This document shows positions 18,680 through 30,800 of a stretch of DNA of 64,000 bases, in pieces. The position numbers and the translations under genes were made by a program. The stretch covers positions 17,519,020 through 17,583,019 of the forward strand of contig NC_080546.1 in the NCBI RefSeq assembly GCF_028640845.1. Reading direction: 5' to 3'. How positions within the stretch are numbered: position 1 is the stretch's first letter; every line of letters begins with the position of its first letter. A model generated the notes under the pieces. It saw nothing but the letters and a program-made list of their open reading frames with translations. It searched no databases and was not told the origin of the DNA. The DNA comes from Ahaetulla prasina. Lineage: Eukaryota; Chordata; Lepidosauria; Squamata; Colubridae.

Positions 18680-19435
18680 ATAGAATAGAATGAATGAGCT
18701 GGAAGGGACCTTGCAGGTCATCTAGTCCCGTGATGGTGAATCTATGGCACATGTGCCACAGGTGGCAATCAGAGCCCTCTCTGCAGACACGCGAGCTGTC
18801 ACCCCAGTTCAGCTCTGCCATGCTTCCTGCCAGCCAGCTGGTTTTTGGGTCTCTGCTGCACATGCGCGGGGGCGGGGCGCATGCGGGAGATGCGCATGCA
18901 TGTGCAAAGGTGGGGTGCATGCACAGGTGTCACAGACGCAAGTGCGGGGTGCACGTGGGGTCGTGGGCGCATGCATGGGGGCAGCGGGCAGGGTTGCGCA
19001 CGCATTGCATTATGGCTGTGTACAAGCTTGCACGTCCGGCACTCAGTGCCGAAAAGGTTACCCATCACTGTTCTAGTTCAACCCCCTACTCAAGCAGGAG
19101 ACCCTCTACCATTTCAGACAAGCGGCTGTCCAGTCTCTTCTTAAAAACTTCCAACGATGAATCACCCACAACTTCTAAAGGCAAGCTGTTCCACTGGTGA
19201 ACGGTCCTCACTGTTAGGAAGTTTCTCCTTAATTTCAGGTTTATTTAATTAACTCTTTGATTAGTTTCCAACCACTTATTTTATTAATTCTTTGATTAGT
19301 TTCCAGCCATTTATTTTATTAATTCTTTGATTAGTTTCCAACCATTGTTCCTTGTCCTGCCCTCCGGTGTTTCGGAGAATAATTTGACCCCCTTCTTCTT
19401 TGTGGCAGCCCCTCAAATACTAGAATGCTGCTACC
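18680..19435 (-). mobile_element. LINE 3' end split by an 18728-19072 TIR element
   Basis: Minus-strand LINE 3' end (gaatgagctggaagggacct; aaccccctactcaagcagga to cttctttgtggcagcccctc) is interrupted by a TIR element with ggtgaatctatggcacatgt at its left end and ggttacccatcactg at its right. Within the LINE, a roughly 40-bp unit with ctttgattagtttcca is present three times (19245-19345). Confidence 0.7.
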
Positions 19436-19439
19436 AGGA

Positions 19440-20290
19440 TGTCACCCCGGGACTGCCCGTATTCCGATTTTTGTCCTGAGTCGATGTGACTCAGGGTTTC
19501 TCCAAGGATGGGAATGATGATCGCATCTGAGCGATCCTAAATGCCCGGGTTGCACGCCTCTCGCCTGCTGCGCTACATTGGACAAGCAGAGTCGGGTACC
19601 ACCTCTCAGTAAACTCAGTAAACTCAGTAAACTCAGTAAGCTCAAACTGCCCAAGGAGCTGCTGATCCAATTCTACAGAGGAATTATTGAGTCTGTCATT
19701 TGCACCTCTATAACTGTCTGGTTCGGTTCTGCAACCCAACAAGAAAAACACAGACTTCAGAGGATAATTAGAACTGCAGAAAAAATAATTGCTACCAACT
19801 TGCCTTCCATTGAGGACCTGTATACTGCACGAATCAAGAAGAGGGCCGTGAAAATATTTGCAGATTCCTCGCATCCTGGACATAAACTGTTTCAACTCCT
19901 ACCCTCAAAACGACGCTATAGAGCACTGCACACCAGAACAACTAGACACAAGAACAGTTTTTTCCCGAAGGCCATCACTCTGCTAAACAAATAATTCCAT
20001 CAACACTGTCAGACTATTTACTGAATCTGCACTACTATTAATCGTTTCATAGTTCCCATCACCAATCTCTTTCCACTTATGACTGTATGACTATAACTTG
20101 TTGCTGGCAATCCTTATGATTTATATTGATATATTGATCATCAATTGTGTTGTAAATGTTGTACCTTGATGAACGTATCTTTTCTTTTATGTACACTGAG
20201 AGCATATGCACCAAGACAAATTCCTTGTGTGTCCAATCACACTTGGCCAATAAAAAAAAAAAATTCTATTCTAAAAAAAAAATTCTATTC
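19440..20290 (+). mobile_element. L2-like LINE, 5'-truncated, with 3' UTR
   Basis: An open frame at 19578-19994 encodes an ORF2 C-terminus (LLIQFYRGIIESVICTSIT, RIIRTAEKIIATNLPSIED, RYRALHTRTTRHKNSFFPK, stop). A 9-bp direct repeat at 19605-19640 adds SKL units. The 3' UTR ends in acttggccaataaa, an A-run and ATTCT. It abuts the CpG island. Confidence 0.85.
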
Positions 20291-20975
20291 CTGGCAGCCC
20301 CTCTCTCTCTCTCTCCGTGTCCTCCTTCGCCCTCCCCAAAACTGAGCTCTGTAGCCCCGCCTCTCCTCGACGTCATCATCTAGCCAGGTTCCGATTGGCC
20401 CAGGCGGAAAATCTACCCATTGGGTCACCCCGGTCGCCTGTCTGTCTGACTGGCGCTCGCGGGAGGGGCTTGTGGGGGGGCAGTGCTGCTGCTGGAGGAG
20501 CAAGGAAAACTTCCTTGTTTGGGGGGTGACGCTCCCTGCCAGAGTCTGCGGTCGCGGCTGGAGCTCCGGCGGCTGGAGCCGGTGACCAGGTGCTTTCCTT
20601 CTTTCCACCTTGCTGGGGTTTGGGCACCAACGGGGAAGGGGCTGGACCGGACTCCCTGTCTGGTCCAGTTTTTGGGTGGTTTGCGCAGGTCCTTAAGGAT
20701 CGATCCTAAAGAAGCGCCAGGAAGGATCGCTCCCCCCCTCCACCTCTTAATCCGGACTCCACCTGCCCTGCATGCATGCATCCATGCATCCATGCATGCA
20801 TATCTCCTGATCCGGGCCTCGCTGGGTTCCCCATCCCCATCCCCAACTTTAGCATGGGCGGATGGGAGGGAGTTTTAAAAAAAAGCAACGAGCGAAGCGG
20901 GAGGAAAAGGAACCGTGGGTTTATCCGGTTCTTGCTTTTCAAGCCTAGCTGTCCTCAGGTGCCATCCTAGGTGAG
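20290..20975 (+). promoter_or_regulatory. HERC3: CpG island, candidate HERC3 promoter and noncoding exon 1
   Basis: GC-rich, CpG-rich and TATA-less. It holds a GC box (ccccgcctct, 20355-20364), a CRE-like gacgtcat (20369-20376) and two inverted CCAAT boxes (gattggcc 20393-20400; cattggg 20418-20424), then possible donors, the best being cctag|gtgagg (GT at 20971). It lies between HERC5/6 and HERC3. No long conserved coding frame is seen on either strand. The link to HERC3 is inferred from position. Confidence 0.55.
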
Positions 20976-21089
20976 GTCTTGCACGCATCTTGGAGATACG
21001 GTCCTCCTGGGGCTCTGGGGTAGACCAAGCTCTCTGGAGCATAGCAGATAAGAACGTTTCTCTGGAGATTTGCAGCCATCCAGGAACAT

Positions 21090-21186
21090 CAGGGGTCTCC
21101 AACCTTGGTAACTTTTAAGACTTGTGGGCTTCAACTCCCAGAATTCCTCAGCCAAATTGGCAAAGTTGCCAAGGTTGGAGACCCCC
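21090..21186. mobile_element. palindromic hAT-type miniature element
   Basis: Reads aggggtctccaaccttggta ... aaggttggagaccccc; a short, decayed copy of the 63448-63587 family. Confidence 0.65.
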
Positions 21187-21189
21187 CGA

Positions 21190-21425
21190 TCCAGGTCACG
21201 GTTGTCCCAAAGGTGCTTTTTCCAATGGACCTGTGTTTTTTCCTTGAAGACGTTTCGTTCCTCCTCCAAGAAGCTTCTTCAGCAATGGCTTTTCCAACAT
21301 ACATTCTTACCGACAAGTTTCCAAGAACTGAAAACTGAAACTGAAGAAGCTTCTTGGAGGAGAAGTGAAACGTCTTCAAGGCAAAATAAACACCAGTTAC
21401 TTTTTTGAAAAAGCACCTTTGGGAT
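21190..21425. mobile_element. Penelope-like module, inverted pair
   Basis: A minus-strand copy of the gaagcttcttgg hairpin (about 21240-21285) faces a plus-strand copy (about 21335-21385), both followed by acgtcttcaagg and the aaaagcacctttgggat end. Confidence 0.6.
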
Positions 21426-21559
21426 AGATAAGAAAGGCTGCTCTATTTTAAGTTAGGTCTGTATAAATTTATACACGAATAAACAAGCATGACTGTAACT
21501 TTGTTGCTTGTATCTGTACAATTATATTGATTGTTTCCTAGTATGATTTGATTACTTAT

Positions 21560-21825
21560 TTGTACCCTATGACTATCATTAAGTATTGTACCTTAAGATT
21601 CTTGTCTTTCTATGTACACTGAGAGCATCTGCACCAAAGACAAATTCCTTGTGTGTCCAATCACACTTGGCCAATAAAGAATTCTATTCTATTCTGTTCT
21701 GTTCTGTTCTGTCCTGTCCTGTCCTGTCCTGTCCTGTCCTGTCCTGTCCTGTCCTGTCCTGTCCTGTCCTGTCCTGTCCTATCCTATCCTATCCTATCCT
21801 ATCCTATCCTATCCTATTCTAAACA
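21560..21825 (+). mobile_element. L2-like LINE 3' tail feeding a long pentanucleotide array
   Basis: The tail (tacactgagagcatctgcac; cacttggccaataaagaatt) runs directly into ATTCT, then GTTCT, (TCCTG)n and (TCCTA)n over about 21684-21820. A change of repeat motif within one array is evident. Confidence 0.85.
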
Positions 21826-22079
21826 TTGTGCTTATGAGGGGACACAAATCTGTGCGTTTGAATGGGGAATCCCCATTCCTGTTCCTTGCTATGGGATGGG
21901 GAGAATGGATCCTAACCAATATAGATTTTTTTTTACAAAATCTAACATTTCTGGGAGACTTGATGTCCAAATGGCTCCTCTATTTTATAATTTGAAGATT
22001 TCTGCACGCAATCCAATGCAGGATGTCCATTCCCTTTGGTGGTCCTTGTGCAGGAACGTCTCATTCTGAAGGATCCCCC

Positions 22080-22930
22080 ACAGAGGAACTTGTAGAATAT
22101 ATTTTGGAAAATATTTTGCTATGTTCAAATGGTTTATTTACTCCTTAAATACATTGCAGATATTAGCTGACTTTCAAAGAGCTGGGATAATGGAGGAGCA
22201 TTGAATGGGAAGAGTGGGTGTTGAATTGATCTCAGGAATTTTTCTATGGCCTCCAGACCTGTCAAATAGCTAGACATGTGCCACATGGTCTAGCTAGGAA
22301 AGCAGAAACCCACAAGGGGCAACATAAATCCTGAAGATCTATGCAGCAGAATTAAACTTTTGTCCTGTTCCTGGGTTTCTTTTCTTGGGTTTGCATCTAG
22401 CAGAAGTGGTAGTGCTGGAGAAGCTGTTGAAAATTATTCCCCTATTCCCCATCCTCCCATCTCTTCTTTTTCCCAGTCATCTAGGCTGACTGGGAGAACC
22501 TGGGTGGTGTTTTCTTGTCTGCTTCTCAACAGCCAGTTTCCAGGAGTTGGTAATGAACTCATCTCTGTGACGCATACTTTTCAGCGTACAGATCATCTCT
22601 CAGATGCAAAGCTAGAGTGGGCAGGATGGTATTGCGCCCAGCTTCTTTCAAGAATGGGAGGGAATGGACAGCAGGAGGTTTAAATGCACCTCGGAGCTTT
22701 CTGTGAAAGCAAAAAAGAGCACAGAGGTGAGCACACACCCACACCCCACACACCCACACACAGAGAGAGGTGTGCCTCTTTCATGAATTGGAGCTTGCTT
22801 TTGTGAGTTTGAGTATATTATATATTTTCGCATACTGGTAATGGTGGTATAGACAGACCTGACCACCGATTTCTCTCTTGGTGTGTCAGCGAATGGGAGG
22901 CAGCCAAGGAGTTAGTAGCAGAATGCAGTA
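22080..22930. other. intergenic sequence, nothing recognised
   Basis: Possibly the first HERC3 intron. A CA-rich patch lies at 22730-22765. No exon or clear repeat family is visible. Confidence 0.4.
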
Positions 22931-23351
22931 CAATAAAGAATCCTTGACTTTATGCTACACAAACCTTATTGCTTTTAGTGCATTCTTCTCCCACACTCTT
23001 TTATTGCCAAGACAATAATGTTTGTCTGAATGGAATATTATCCTTGGAGTGTTTCCTGGTGGAGAGCTGCTAATTTTATCAGTTATAGAGCTGTTCCTTT
23101 TTCCATTTGTAAGGGATTTTCTAGTGATAAGAAGGAAAAAAAAAAGAGTTGGAACAATTGGCCGAAAAACACGTTCCACTGGAAGATAATGTAATCTGGA
23201 GTTTTTGTAAAACGATTGTATTATAAAAATATTACCCCCCCCCCAAAAAAATTACTTGGCTGGTAAATGTGCATACTCCATAAATGTGTCTGATCTGTCC
23301 ATGCTCCAAATGTGTGGATTTTAATCCCCACAGTACAGTACACAGTACAGT

Positions 23352-23612
23352 AAAGGGCCAGGATAGCTCAGGCAATAGAGAAGCCTGTTATTAGAACACA
23401 GAGCCTGCAATTACTGCAGGTTCGAGCCCGGCCCAAGGTTGACTCAGCCTTCCACCCTTTATAAGGTAGGTAAAATGAGGACCCAGATTGTTGGGGGGGG
23501 AATAAGTTGACTTTGTAAAAAAAAAAAAATACAAATAGAATGAGACTATTGCCTTATACATTGTAAGCCGCCCTGAGTCTTCGGAGAAGGGCGGGGTATA
23601 AATGTAAACAAA
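23352..23612 (+). mobile_element. tRNA-headed SINE
   Basis: The head ccaggatagctcaggcaat carries an A-box-like stretch and ggttcgagcccg a B box. The body (ggttgactcagccttccacc; aaaatgaggacccagattgt) is followed by an A-rich end and ccgccctgagtcttcggaga, then ggcggggtataaatgtaaac. Confidence 0.8.
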
Positions 23613-24046
23613 AAAAAAAAAGTCCATGCCTTCAAGGGTTTGCAATGTCCGTGTCTAGCTGAGGAAGGCTGCCATAAATCACAATGCTGAGTGAGGCTCA
23701 TGCAATCTCCAAACTTTGTCCAGTACAAATGAAAATAACAGATTAGAAGCCTTTCTCTGCCTGCCTGCCTGCCTGCCAATCGGTTATTTCGCCTGAATCT
23801 GAGAAGGAAGTGTGCTAGAGATACATATCTTGCAGTGGCCTGTGATGAAACCTCACTTGTCAATTGTAGGCCTGTAATTGTACGTGACTATGTGCAAATA
23901 GCCTTTTTCCCTGACAGCGTCAGCATAATAGAATACGTGACAGGGTTAGGGATAGGCTGATGGAAGGACCTTCCTTTTCACATTCTTTCCATTTATAGAC
24001 AATGGTGTGGATTTCCATTGTGGTCTGTTCAGACAAGGCTTAATGT

Positions 24047-24372
24047 TGCAGGATCCAATCTGGGTTAGTCACCAGGACCAGAGATTTAGTCTTCCGAGCT
24101 TTCAGACTTGTGAATGGAACCCATCCTCCCGCAACTTTTCTCTACGTTGGGGTTTTGAAGGCCACAAAGGTTATTAGAATAATAGCTGGCCATCAACACC
24201 ACAATCAACTGATAAGAAGCCACACTCAACCAGGCACCATATAAATACGAAACACAGAATAGTGCAAAGCACACAGAAGTTCTCTGAAGATGGGTTCCAG
24301 CATGGGTGCAAAAACCCGGAAGATTAAATCTCTGTTCCTAGTGACTGGCCCAGATTTGGTCCTGCAATATTA
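24047..24372. repeat. foldback repeat with ~75-bp inverted arms
   Basis: tgcaggatccaatctgggtt, continuing to atttagtcttccgagctttc, is mirrored on the right by cccggaagattaaatctctg up to ggcccagatttggtcctgca. The spacer carries no recognisable gene. Confidence 0.65.
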
Positions 24373-24634
24373 ACCTGGGACAGGTATATTTGCCTTCATT
24401 TTTAAGGCTTAATAGTTTATTGTATGAATCATGCACATAATATTTATTATATTTATCTGATTGATTGATCCTCTGCCTTTTGTCCAGGATATGCATTCTT
24501 CATCCTGGCTTGTTCAGTGAACTGTATTGCAAATTGATTGTAATTTTTGCTTTAAGGAAAACAATACTTTCAATCTTTGCTTTCATCCCTTTTGGAAAAA
24601 AAAATCCATATTATTAAATTATTGTCATGAGATC

Positions 24635-24872
24635 CATCTTGATGCAGTGGTTAAGGCGCCGGGCTAGAAACCAACTGACCATGAATTCTACTCCTGCCTT
24701 CAGCATGAAGCTAGATGGGTGACTTTGAGCCAGTTGCTCCCTCTCTCTCAGCCCTAGGAAGGATGCAACGGCAAACCACTTCCAAGAAACCTTGCTAAGA
24801 AAACTGCAGGGATCAGCTCAGGAAATTGCCGGGAGTTAAAACTGACTCAATGGCACACAAACACACAAAGAT
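24635..24872 (+). mobile_element. tRNA-headed SINE (second family)
   Basis: Starts ttgatgcagtggttaaggcg ccg and continues gccagttgctccctctctct, caacggcaaaccacttccaa. A shorter relative is at 32360-32480. Confidence 0.65.
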
Positions 24873-24951
24873 TATTAGCAGATTTGTATGAATTGAGTCA
24901 AAGATAGTTGTAGCTCCATTTTATGCATTTGAAAAGTTCCTATAAGACAGT

Positions 24952-25278
24952 GGTGTCAAACTCAAGGCCTGTGGGCTGGATCTGGCCCGCAGGGTGCTTA
25001 GATCTGGCCCACGAGCCGCCCTGGAAACAGGAAGAACCAACCTGCGGTGCCTCTGCCAGTGAAAATGCGGCTGTCCCGAGCTCTGTTTTCACTGGCAGAG
25101 GGTAGCAGGAGGCTGTCGCAGCTGAAAACTGAGCTTGGGAGCCCGTTTTCACTGGCAGAGTGCTCGGGCCGCCACAGTCACCCCGGACACAAGTGATGTT
25201 GAGCTGGCCACGTCCACCCGAGGTCAAACACAACCCTGATGCAGCCCTCAATGAAATTGAGTTTGACACCCCTGCTAT
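24952..25278. repeat. GC-rich dispersed repeat (ggtgtcaaactcaaggcc family)
   Basis: Bounded by ggtgtcaaactcaaggcctg and attgagtttgacacccctg, inverted ends. Noncoding. Confidence 0.65.
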
Positions 25279-25314
25279 AAGAGTAATAGGAGCTTTTTTA
25301 GTCAGCTCTTTAAG

Positions 25315-25505
25315 GCAATGGCCCCCCAACCTTTTGAACCAGTTCCGTTGAGAGAGGTTTTTCCCGTGGCCTGGAGGGAGCGTGGTTTCACATGCTGCCT
25401 GGATCCCACAGATGGGGCTTTGCTTGTTTGCGTGGCCCAGTTTCTGGCATGCTGCAGCCCGGTGCTAATCCATGGACTGGGGGCTGGGGACCCCCGCTTT
25501 AAAGT
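25315..25505. mobile_element. hAT-like miniature element (cccaacc ends)
   Basis: Ends gcccccaaccttttgaac and gggctggggacccccgc; family of 15112-15335. Confidence 0.55.
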
Positions 25506-26307
25506 ACAGACCTGCTCTGATTTTGTCCTCCCTGGTAAAGAAGACTCTGGCGCAAACTCGTCATTTTGTGCCCGTCCGAAGGCTGCCGGCACTGTTTTTC
25601 CCAGCCTCTGTTTGGGAGCACAATATTCTCAGCCGGCTTCAGTTTGGAATAAATTGTACTCAAGACATCTCAGAATGGGTCTTTTAGCACTGAACACACA
25701 ATCCTACCTAGACACAAGTGCCTTTTCTTCAGTCCCTTAACATTTCATTCCCCGCCCCCTCCCGCCCCATAGGAACGGTTTCACGTGAGTTGAGCTATTA
25801 GTTAGGCTGCTATACTCTGGATACCTAATTCTATCAACGGTAATTCTAATGTTAGCGGATGCTTTCTATTGAAAGATTACATTGTCATAAAATATGAGGA
25901 TGTGCTGTGTTTTTCCTTGCGCAGCTTCTGGTGGCATGAGCAGCCAATAAATTACCAACAATGTCTAGAGAAACACATTTGTTCTGGCATTAATGTCCAG
26001 CCAACAACAATACTGAGACTTATTTGCTCTGATGGTTGCTTTGCCAGCTGGCAAGAACCGTGTTTAGAATTGTTGTCCCTTTACAACTTTGCAACGCTTC
26101 ACATTTGGTTAGGAAGAAGTGTTTGAATTCAGTTTGGAAGAGACCAGGTGACAGCACCTTTTCCACTTAAAAAAATGATTAAAAGGCATAAGCTTTTGTG
26201 AGCTGAAGCTCAGATGGACGGAGTGGCTAGACTGATATAGGATTTAATTTGGGATGAATCAGGAGGGAGGTGTTTCAGAACGTGAGGGAGAATGAATGTA
26301 GCACCCA

Positions 26308-27056
26308 TTTGAAACTCATGAAAACAGCTACATCTGGAAAATACCTACTTGTAGATAAGTGTTTCATTTGCTATCCTGTTTTCCAAGACCCTTGTTGAAA
26401 CTCATGAACACAGCTACATCTTGAAAATGCCTGCTTGTAGTAAAGTGCTCTATTTGCTATCCTGTTTTCTCTCATTGAACCACCGTGATGCAGTGGTTAG
26501 AGTGCAGTAGTGCAGGCTACTTCTGCTGACTGCCGGCTGCTTTTAGTTTGGCAGTTCAAATCTCACCCGGCTCAAGATTGACTCAGCCTTCCATCCTTCC
26601 AAGGTGGGTAAAATGAGGACCCAGATTATTGGGGGCAATACGCTGACTCTGTAAACCGCTTAGAGAGGGCTGTAAAGCACTGTGAAGGGGTATATAAATC
26701 TAAGTGCTATTGCTATTGAAACTCATGAACCCATCTATGTCTGGGAAATGCACATTTATAGATAAGTACGTTATTTGCTACCTGTCTTCCAAAACCTTCA
26801 TTGAAATTCATGAAAACAGCTATATCTTGAAAATGCCTACTTGTAGACTAGTGCTCTGTTTGTTATCCTGTTTTCCAAAACCCTCATTGAAACCTATGAA
26901 AACAGCTTCATCTTGATAATGCCTACTTGTAGAACAAGTGCTCTAGTTGCTATCCTGTTTTCCAGAGCCCCCACTGAAACCCCTGAAAACAGCTACATCT
27001 GGAAAATACTACTTGTCAAAAAGTGTTGTGTTTGCTACTCTGTTTTTCCCCAAGTG
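26308..27056 (+). repeat. tandem array of ~86-bp units, interrupted by a SINE
   Basis: Six degenerate units start near 26308, 26395, 26717, 26801, 26888 and 26975. Each has ttgaaactcatgaaaacagc, then ctacatcttgaaaatgccta, cttgtag and gctatcctgttttcc. The SINE at 26480-26714 separates units 2 and 3. The unit length is not a multiple of three and no frame is shared. Resembles an old minisatellite. Confidence 0.85.
26480..26714 (+). mobile_element. tRNA-headed SINE with 6-bp target duplication
   Basis: Head ccaccgtgatgcagtggtta, body ggctcaagattgactcagcc and tgaggacccagattattggg, end agtgctattgct. Flanked by attgaa at 26474-26479 and 26715-26720, which restores the tandem unit when removed. Confidence 0.85.
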
Positions 27057-27555
27057 CTTCTTCCTAATGGAATTTGACGCAGTATACTTTGTTGTGACCT
27101 GTAGGTTTTAATTTTCTGAAGTAGAGAGGAGTACTTTTGCAATGTGTACTGTATGCTCTTGCAACAACTTACATAATTTATTCTTTCTAGCGTGAGGTAA
27201 TTAAGCATGACTTGAGGATAAACAGTTAGCAGCAAATCTGTTTTCCTTGAGGGTTGGCATAAAAGAGCAGAATTCCACTCTGCTTTGCTTTAGTTAATAT
27301 AGTTCATAGTTCAGCATATTTGGCTGATTCCACTGATAATGTGGGGAAGGGAATAAGAGAAATTTGTAGTTAGGCAGTAATGATCAGCAGAGCAGAAGCT
27401 GCCCTTTCAAAAGTGACAACCTGAGATTTCAACACAACTGTTGCTGCAGCTCTTTCTCAAGAATCAGAACGAGATATAAAATCTCTGCTTTTCGTTTGTG
27501 TCCCACAATGGGCAAGTGAACTGGTAGAGACTTCTGGATCAAGAACTTAATAGGA

Positions 27556-27780
27556 GCCATGGTGGCACAGGTTGTTAGAATGCAGTATTGCAGGCTGATT
27601 CTGCCTACTGTCAGCAGTTTGAATCTCACTGGCTCAAGGTTGACTCAGCCTTCCATCCTTCCGAGATGAGTAAAATGAGGACCTAGATTGTTGTGGGCAA
27701 TATGCCGACTCTGTAAACCACTTAAAGAAGGCTGCAAAGCACTGTGAAGCGATATATAAGTCTAAGTACTATTGCTATTT
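27556..27780 (+). mobile_element. tRNA-headed SINE
   Basis: Same family as 26480-26714: ccatggtggcacaggttgtt, then ggctcaaggttgactcagcc, ending aagtctaagtactattgcta. Confidence 0.8.
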
Positions 27781-27889
27781 GGGCCACTTTATTGAAGGAG
27801 ATTGTACAGCAACTAGTATAAGGAGGAAAAATGTGATTTGGGAAATTTATTTTTATCTGCTACACAAAATATAACTATTGTATCTGGGC

Positions 27890-30800
27890 TGAACTCAGAT
27901 AAGTCCTGCTTGCCCCGGGTTTGAGTCAGCTGTGGATTCAAACATTGATAGTCAGGGCCTGTTTCGCCTGATTCTGATTTACCGTTATGCTTCTTATTTG
28001 GTCTATGTGGCGCCCATACCCGCCATCCTCTATCTCTACTAGATATGATTTTGGTCCTGTTATTTCTAGGATTTTTCCTGCTAACCAGGTCGGGCCTCGC
28101 TGTAGTTGTGTGCCCACACTAGGTCGCCTACTGCCATCCTCTTGTTTTACCGTGTGCCCCTTTGTAACCGCCTGGTGTGTAGTTTGGGTTTAAACGGTCT
28201 AGTGGGCACCTAAGCTTCACCCATTAATAGCTCTGCCGGGCTGCGCCAGTTGTTACACAGGGGTTCTGTGTTGGACTGCTAGGAATGTATCGATTTTTGT
28301 TTGCCAATCGCCTGGCCTGATTCTGGACAATGCTTCTTTGCGCCCGAACGGAACGCTCTGCAAGGCCGCTCGTCGCAGGGTGGAAAGGCGCCGAGAGGAC
28401 ATGCCGGATGCCCTCCTCTGCCAAGTACCCTCAAACTGGGTTGCCGTGAATTGCGGGCCGTTATCGGAGACTAAAGTGTCGGGCAACCCGTGGGTTACAA
28501 ATAGGTGCCGAGGACTGAAATCACGGCCTCGGCTGTCATGGATCTCATGAGAATGATTTCCAGCCATTTGGAGTAGGCATCGACTACTACCAGAAAGGTT
28601 TGGCCGTGGAAGGGCCGCAAAATCGATATGGATCCTAGACCAAGGGCCCTGGGGTCTCTCCCATTCCTGAATCGGGCCGTTGGGGTAGCGGTCTGACTCC
28701 TGGCAGGCCTGGCATTTCCTACCCTTTCAGCAATTTCCGAGTCCATTAAGGGCCACCACACATAGCTTCTCGCTAGACCCTTCATTCTCACGATCCCTGG
28801 GTGGCCTTCGTGAAGGAGATCCAATACCTTTTCCTCAATTTCTCCGGGATCACCACCGATCCCCCATAGCAGGCACCCCTTGAGCTGAGAGTTCCCACGT
28901 TTTTACAAATTCTTTAAAACGCCGCCCGCAGCGGGCCAACCTCTTTGTACCCAACCAATTACAGTCCTTATTGTAATGTCCTTGTACGAAGCCCGAGCCA
29001 CCTCTTTGGATGTGACTGGGCCAGAGTCCAAAGAGTCAATTAGCAGAACTGGTATCCCGGAGTGGGGTCTTCGATAGTCTCTGGTAACGGGCATCTGCTC
29101 AGGGCGCCTGCATGCCCTAATTCCTTCCTGGCCGGTGTAGTAATTTGTAAGAATACGCTGCCAGGAAGATAGTCCATCTGGTCAGTCTGGGCGAAAGTGC
29201 CACGGGCGTTGGCGGTCGCCTGCCAACAGGCCTAGCAAGGTCTATGGTCCGTGATGATTTCAAATCACGACCAAATACATATTCATGGAATTTCTTTACT
29301 GAGACTATAGCCAAGGCTTCCTTATCAAGCTGGCTATAATTCCTTTCAGCTGATGACATGGTTCGGGAGTAATATGCAATAGGGGCTTCTGTGCCATTTG
29401 GCAACCTGTGGCTGAGCACAGCCCCACCCCATAGGGAGATGCATCGCAGCTTAACACTAATGGCAGTGTGCCATTGTATTGATAAGGAGGCTATCACCGA
29501 TAGGAGATTCTTTACCCTTCGAATGCCCTAGCTTCCGCCTTTCCCCAAGACCATGCAGCCGTCTTTGCTAGTAATTTATGCAGCGGCTCGGCTACTGTTG
29601 CCTTATTTCTTAAGAATACCGCGAGAAATTGACCAGACCTAAGAATGCCTGTAACTCCGCTTTGTTCTTTGGAACCGGGCCTTCCTGATGGCCCGCACTT
29701 GCTCTCAGTGGGTGAATCCTTCCTGTCTATCCGTAGCCCAGGAATTCCACAGATTCAACCCCGATCTGGCATTTGTTCAGTTTAACTTTGAGACCGCAGA
29801 CCGGAAAATGCCCAAAACTTTTCGCAGCCTTACCCCTAATTCCTCTAGATTCTCAGCGGATACCAGTACATCGTCAAAGTATGGTACCACCCTGGTAGTC
29901 CCTGCAATAGCCGCCCATTAGGTTCTGAAATAACCCTGGAGCCACACTAACCCCAAACTGTAACCGGGTACACTTAAAAGCCCCTCTGTGAGTCACAATT
30001 GTTCGCGCTCGCTGTGCTGCTATCTACGGGCAGCTGTTGATAGGCTTGGGCCAAGTCTAGCTTGGCAAAACCTGCCCTTGCCCCATTGAGTGCAGTAAGT
30101 GCTGTACCACCGAACGGGTAAGCACTCTTTGCAACGCTTTGTTGCGTTGCCTTATAGTCAGCGCAACCGGACCGACCCGTCCGGTTTGACTGGGGTGACT
30201 ATAGGGGTCTCCCACTTAGCATGGTCAACTGGCACTAGAATTCCTGGTTTACTAGCTTGTCCAGTTCCCGGTCAATCCTGGGCTTTAGGCTAACGGGACC
30301 CTCCTAGCCTTTAGACGGATAGGGCAACTTGGGGGTCTAAGTTAAAGGAGATAGGGGTCCCTGTACTTGCCCAGGCAGTCTCTGAAAACGCCCCAAATTC
30401 CTTCATGAGTGTGTCTTTGAGGTCGACTTCGCTTCTGAAGATTCCAGTCACCCCATGCCCAATGCTCGAACCAGTCCAGTCCCAACAAGCTTGGCAGGGT
30501 CCCATCGACTATGGTGATGGGCAGAGTTTTCTTGTATTGTCCATACTGACGTGGACGGACGTTACCCTCGAACAGGGATGCGATTCCCTTGGTAGTCTTG
30601 TACCTTTAATTTCTGTGGTTGCAGCTTGCGCTTTGCGATGGCGGGTAAGGCTTTCACGAGTGTCCCAGGACATGATCGTGATCGCTGAGCCGTGTCCACC
30701 TCCAATCGGCACGGCACCCCTCAATCTTTGCCTTTGTAAAGATTTTTTCTAGGCGTGTTGATGCGTGACCCACTCTCACGACAGTCTGATTCAACCGCGC

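Noticed and set aside
20285..20970. Several overlapping frames of about 80-130 codons on both strands
   Set aside because: They arise from high GC in the CpG island. None looks like PIGY, PYURF or another known protein, and they overlap one another on both strands.
21586..22069. Frames rich in CPVLSCPVLSCP
   Set aside because: Translation of the pentanucleotide array at 21684-21820.
23352..23612. A functional tRNA gene
   Set aside because: The head has box-like motifs but is joined to a SINE body that recurs in the window, and no complete cloverleaf is seen.
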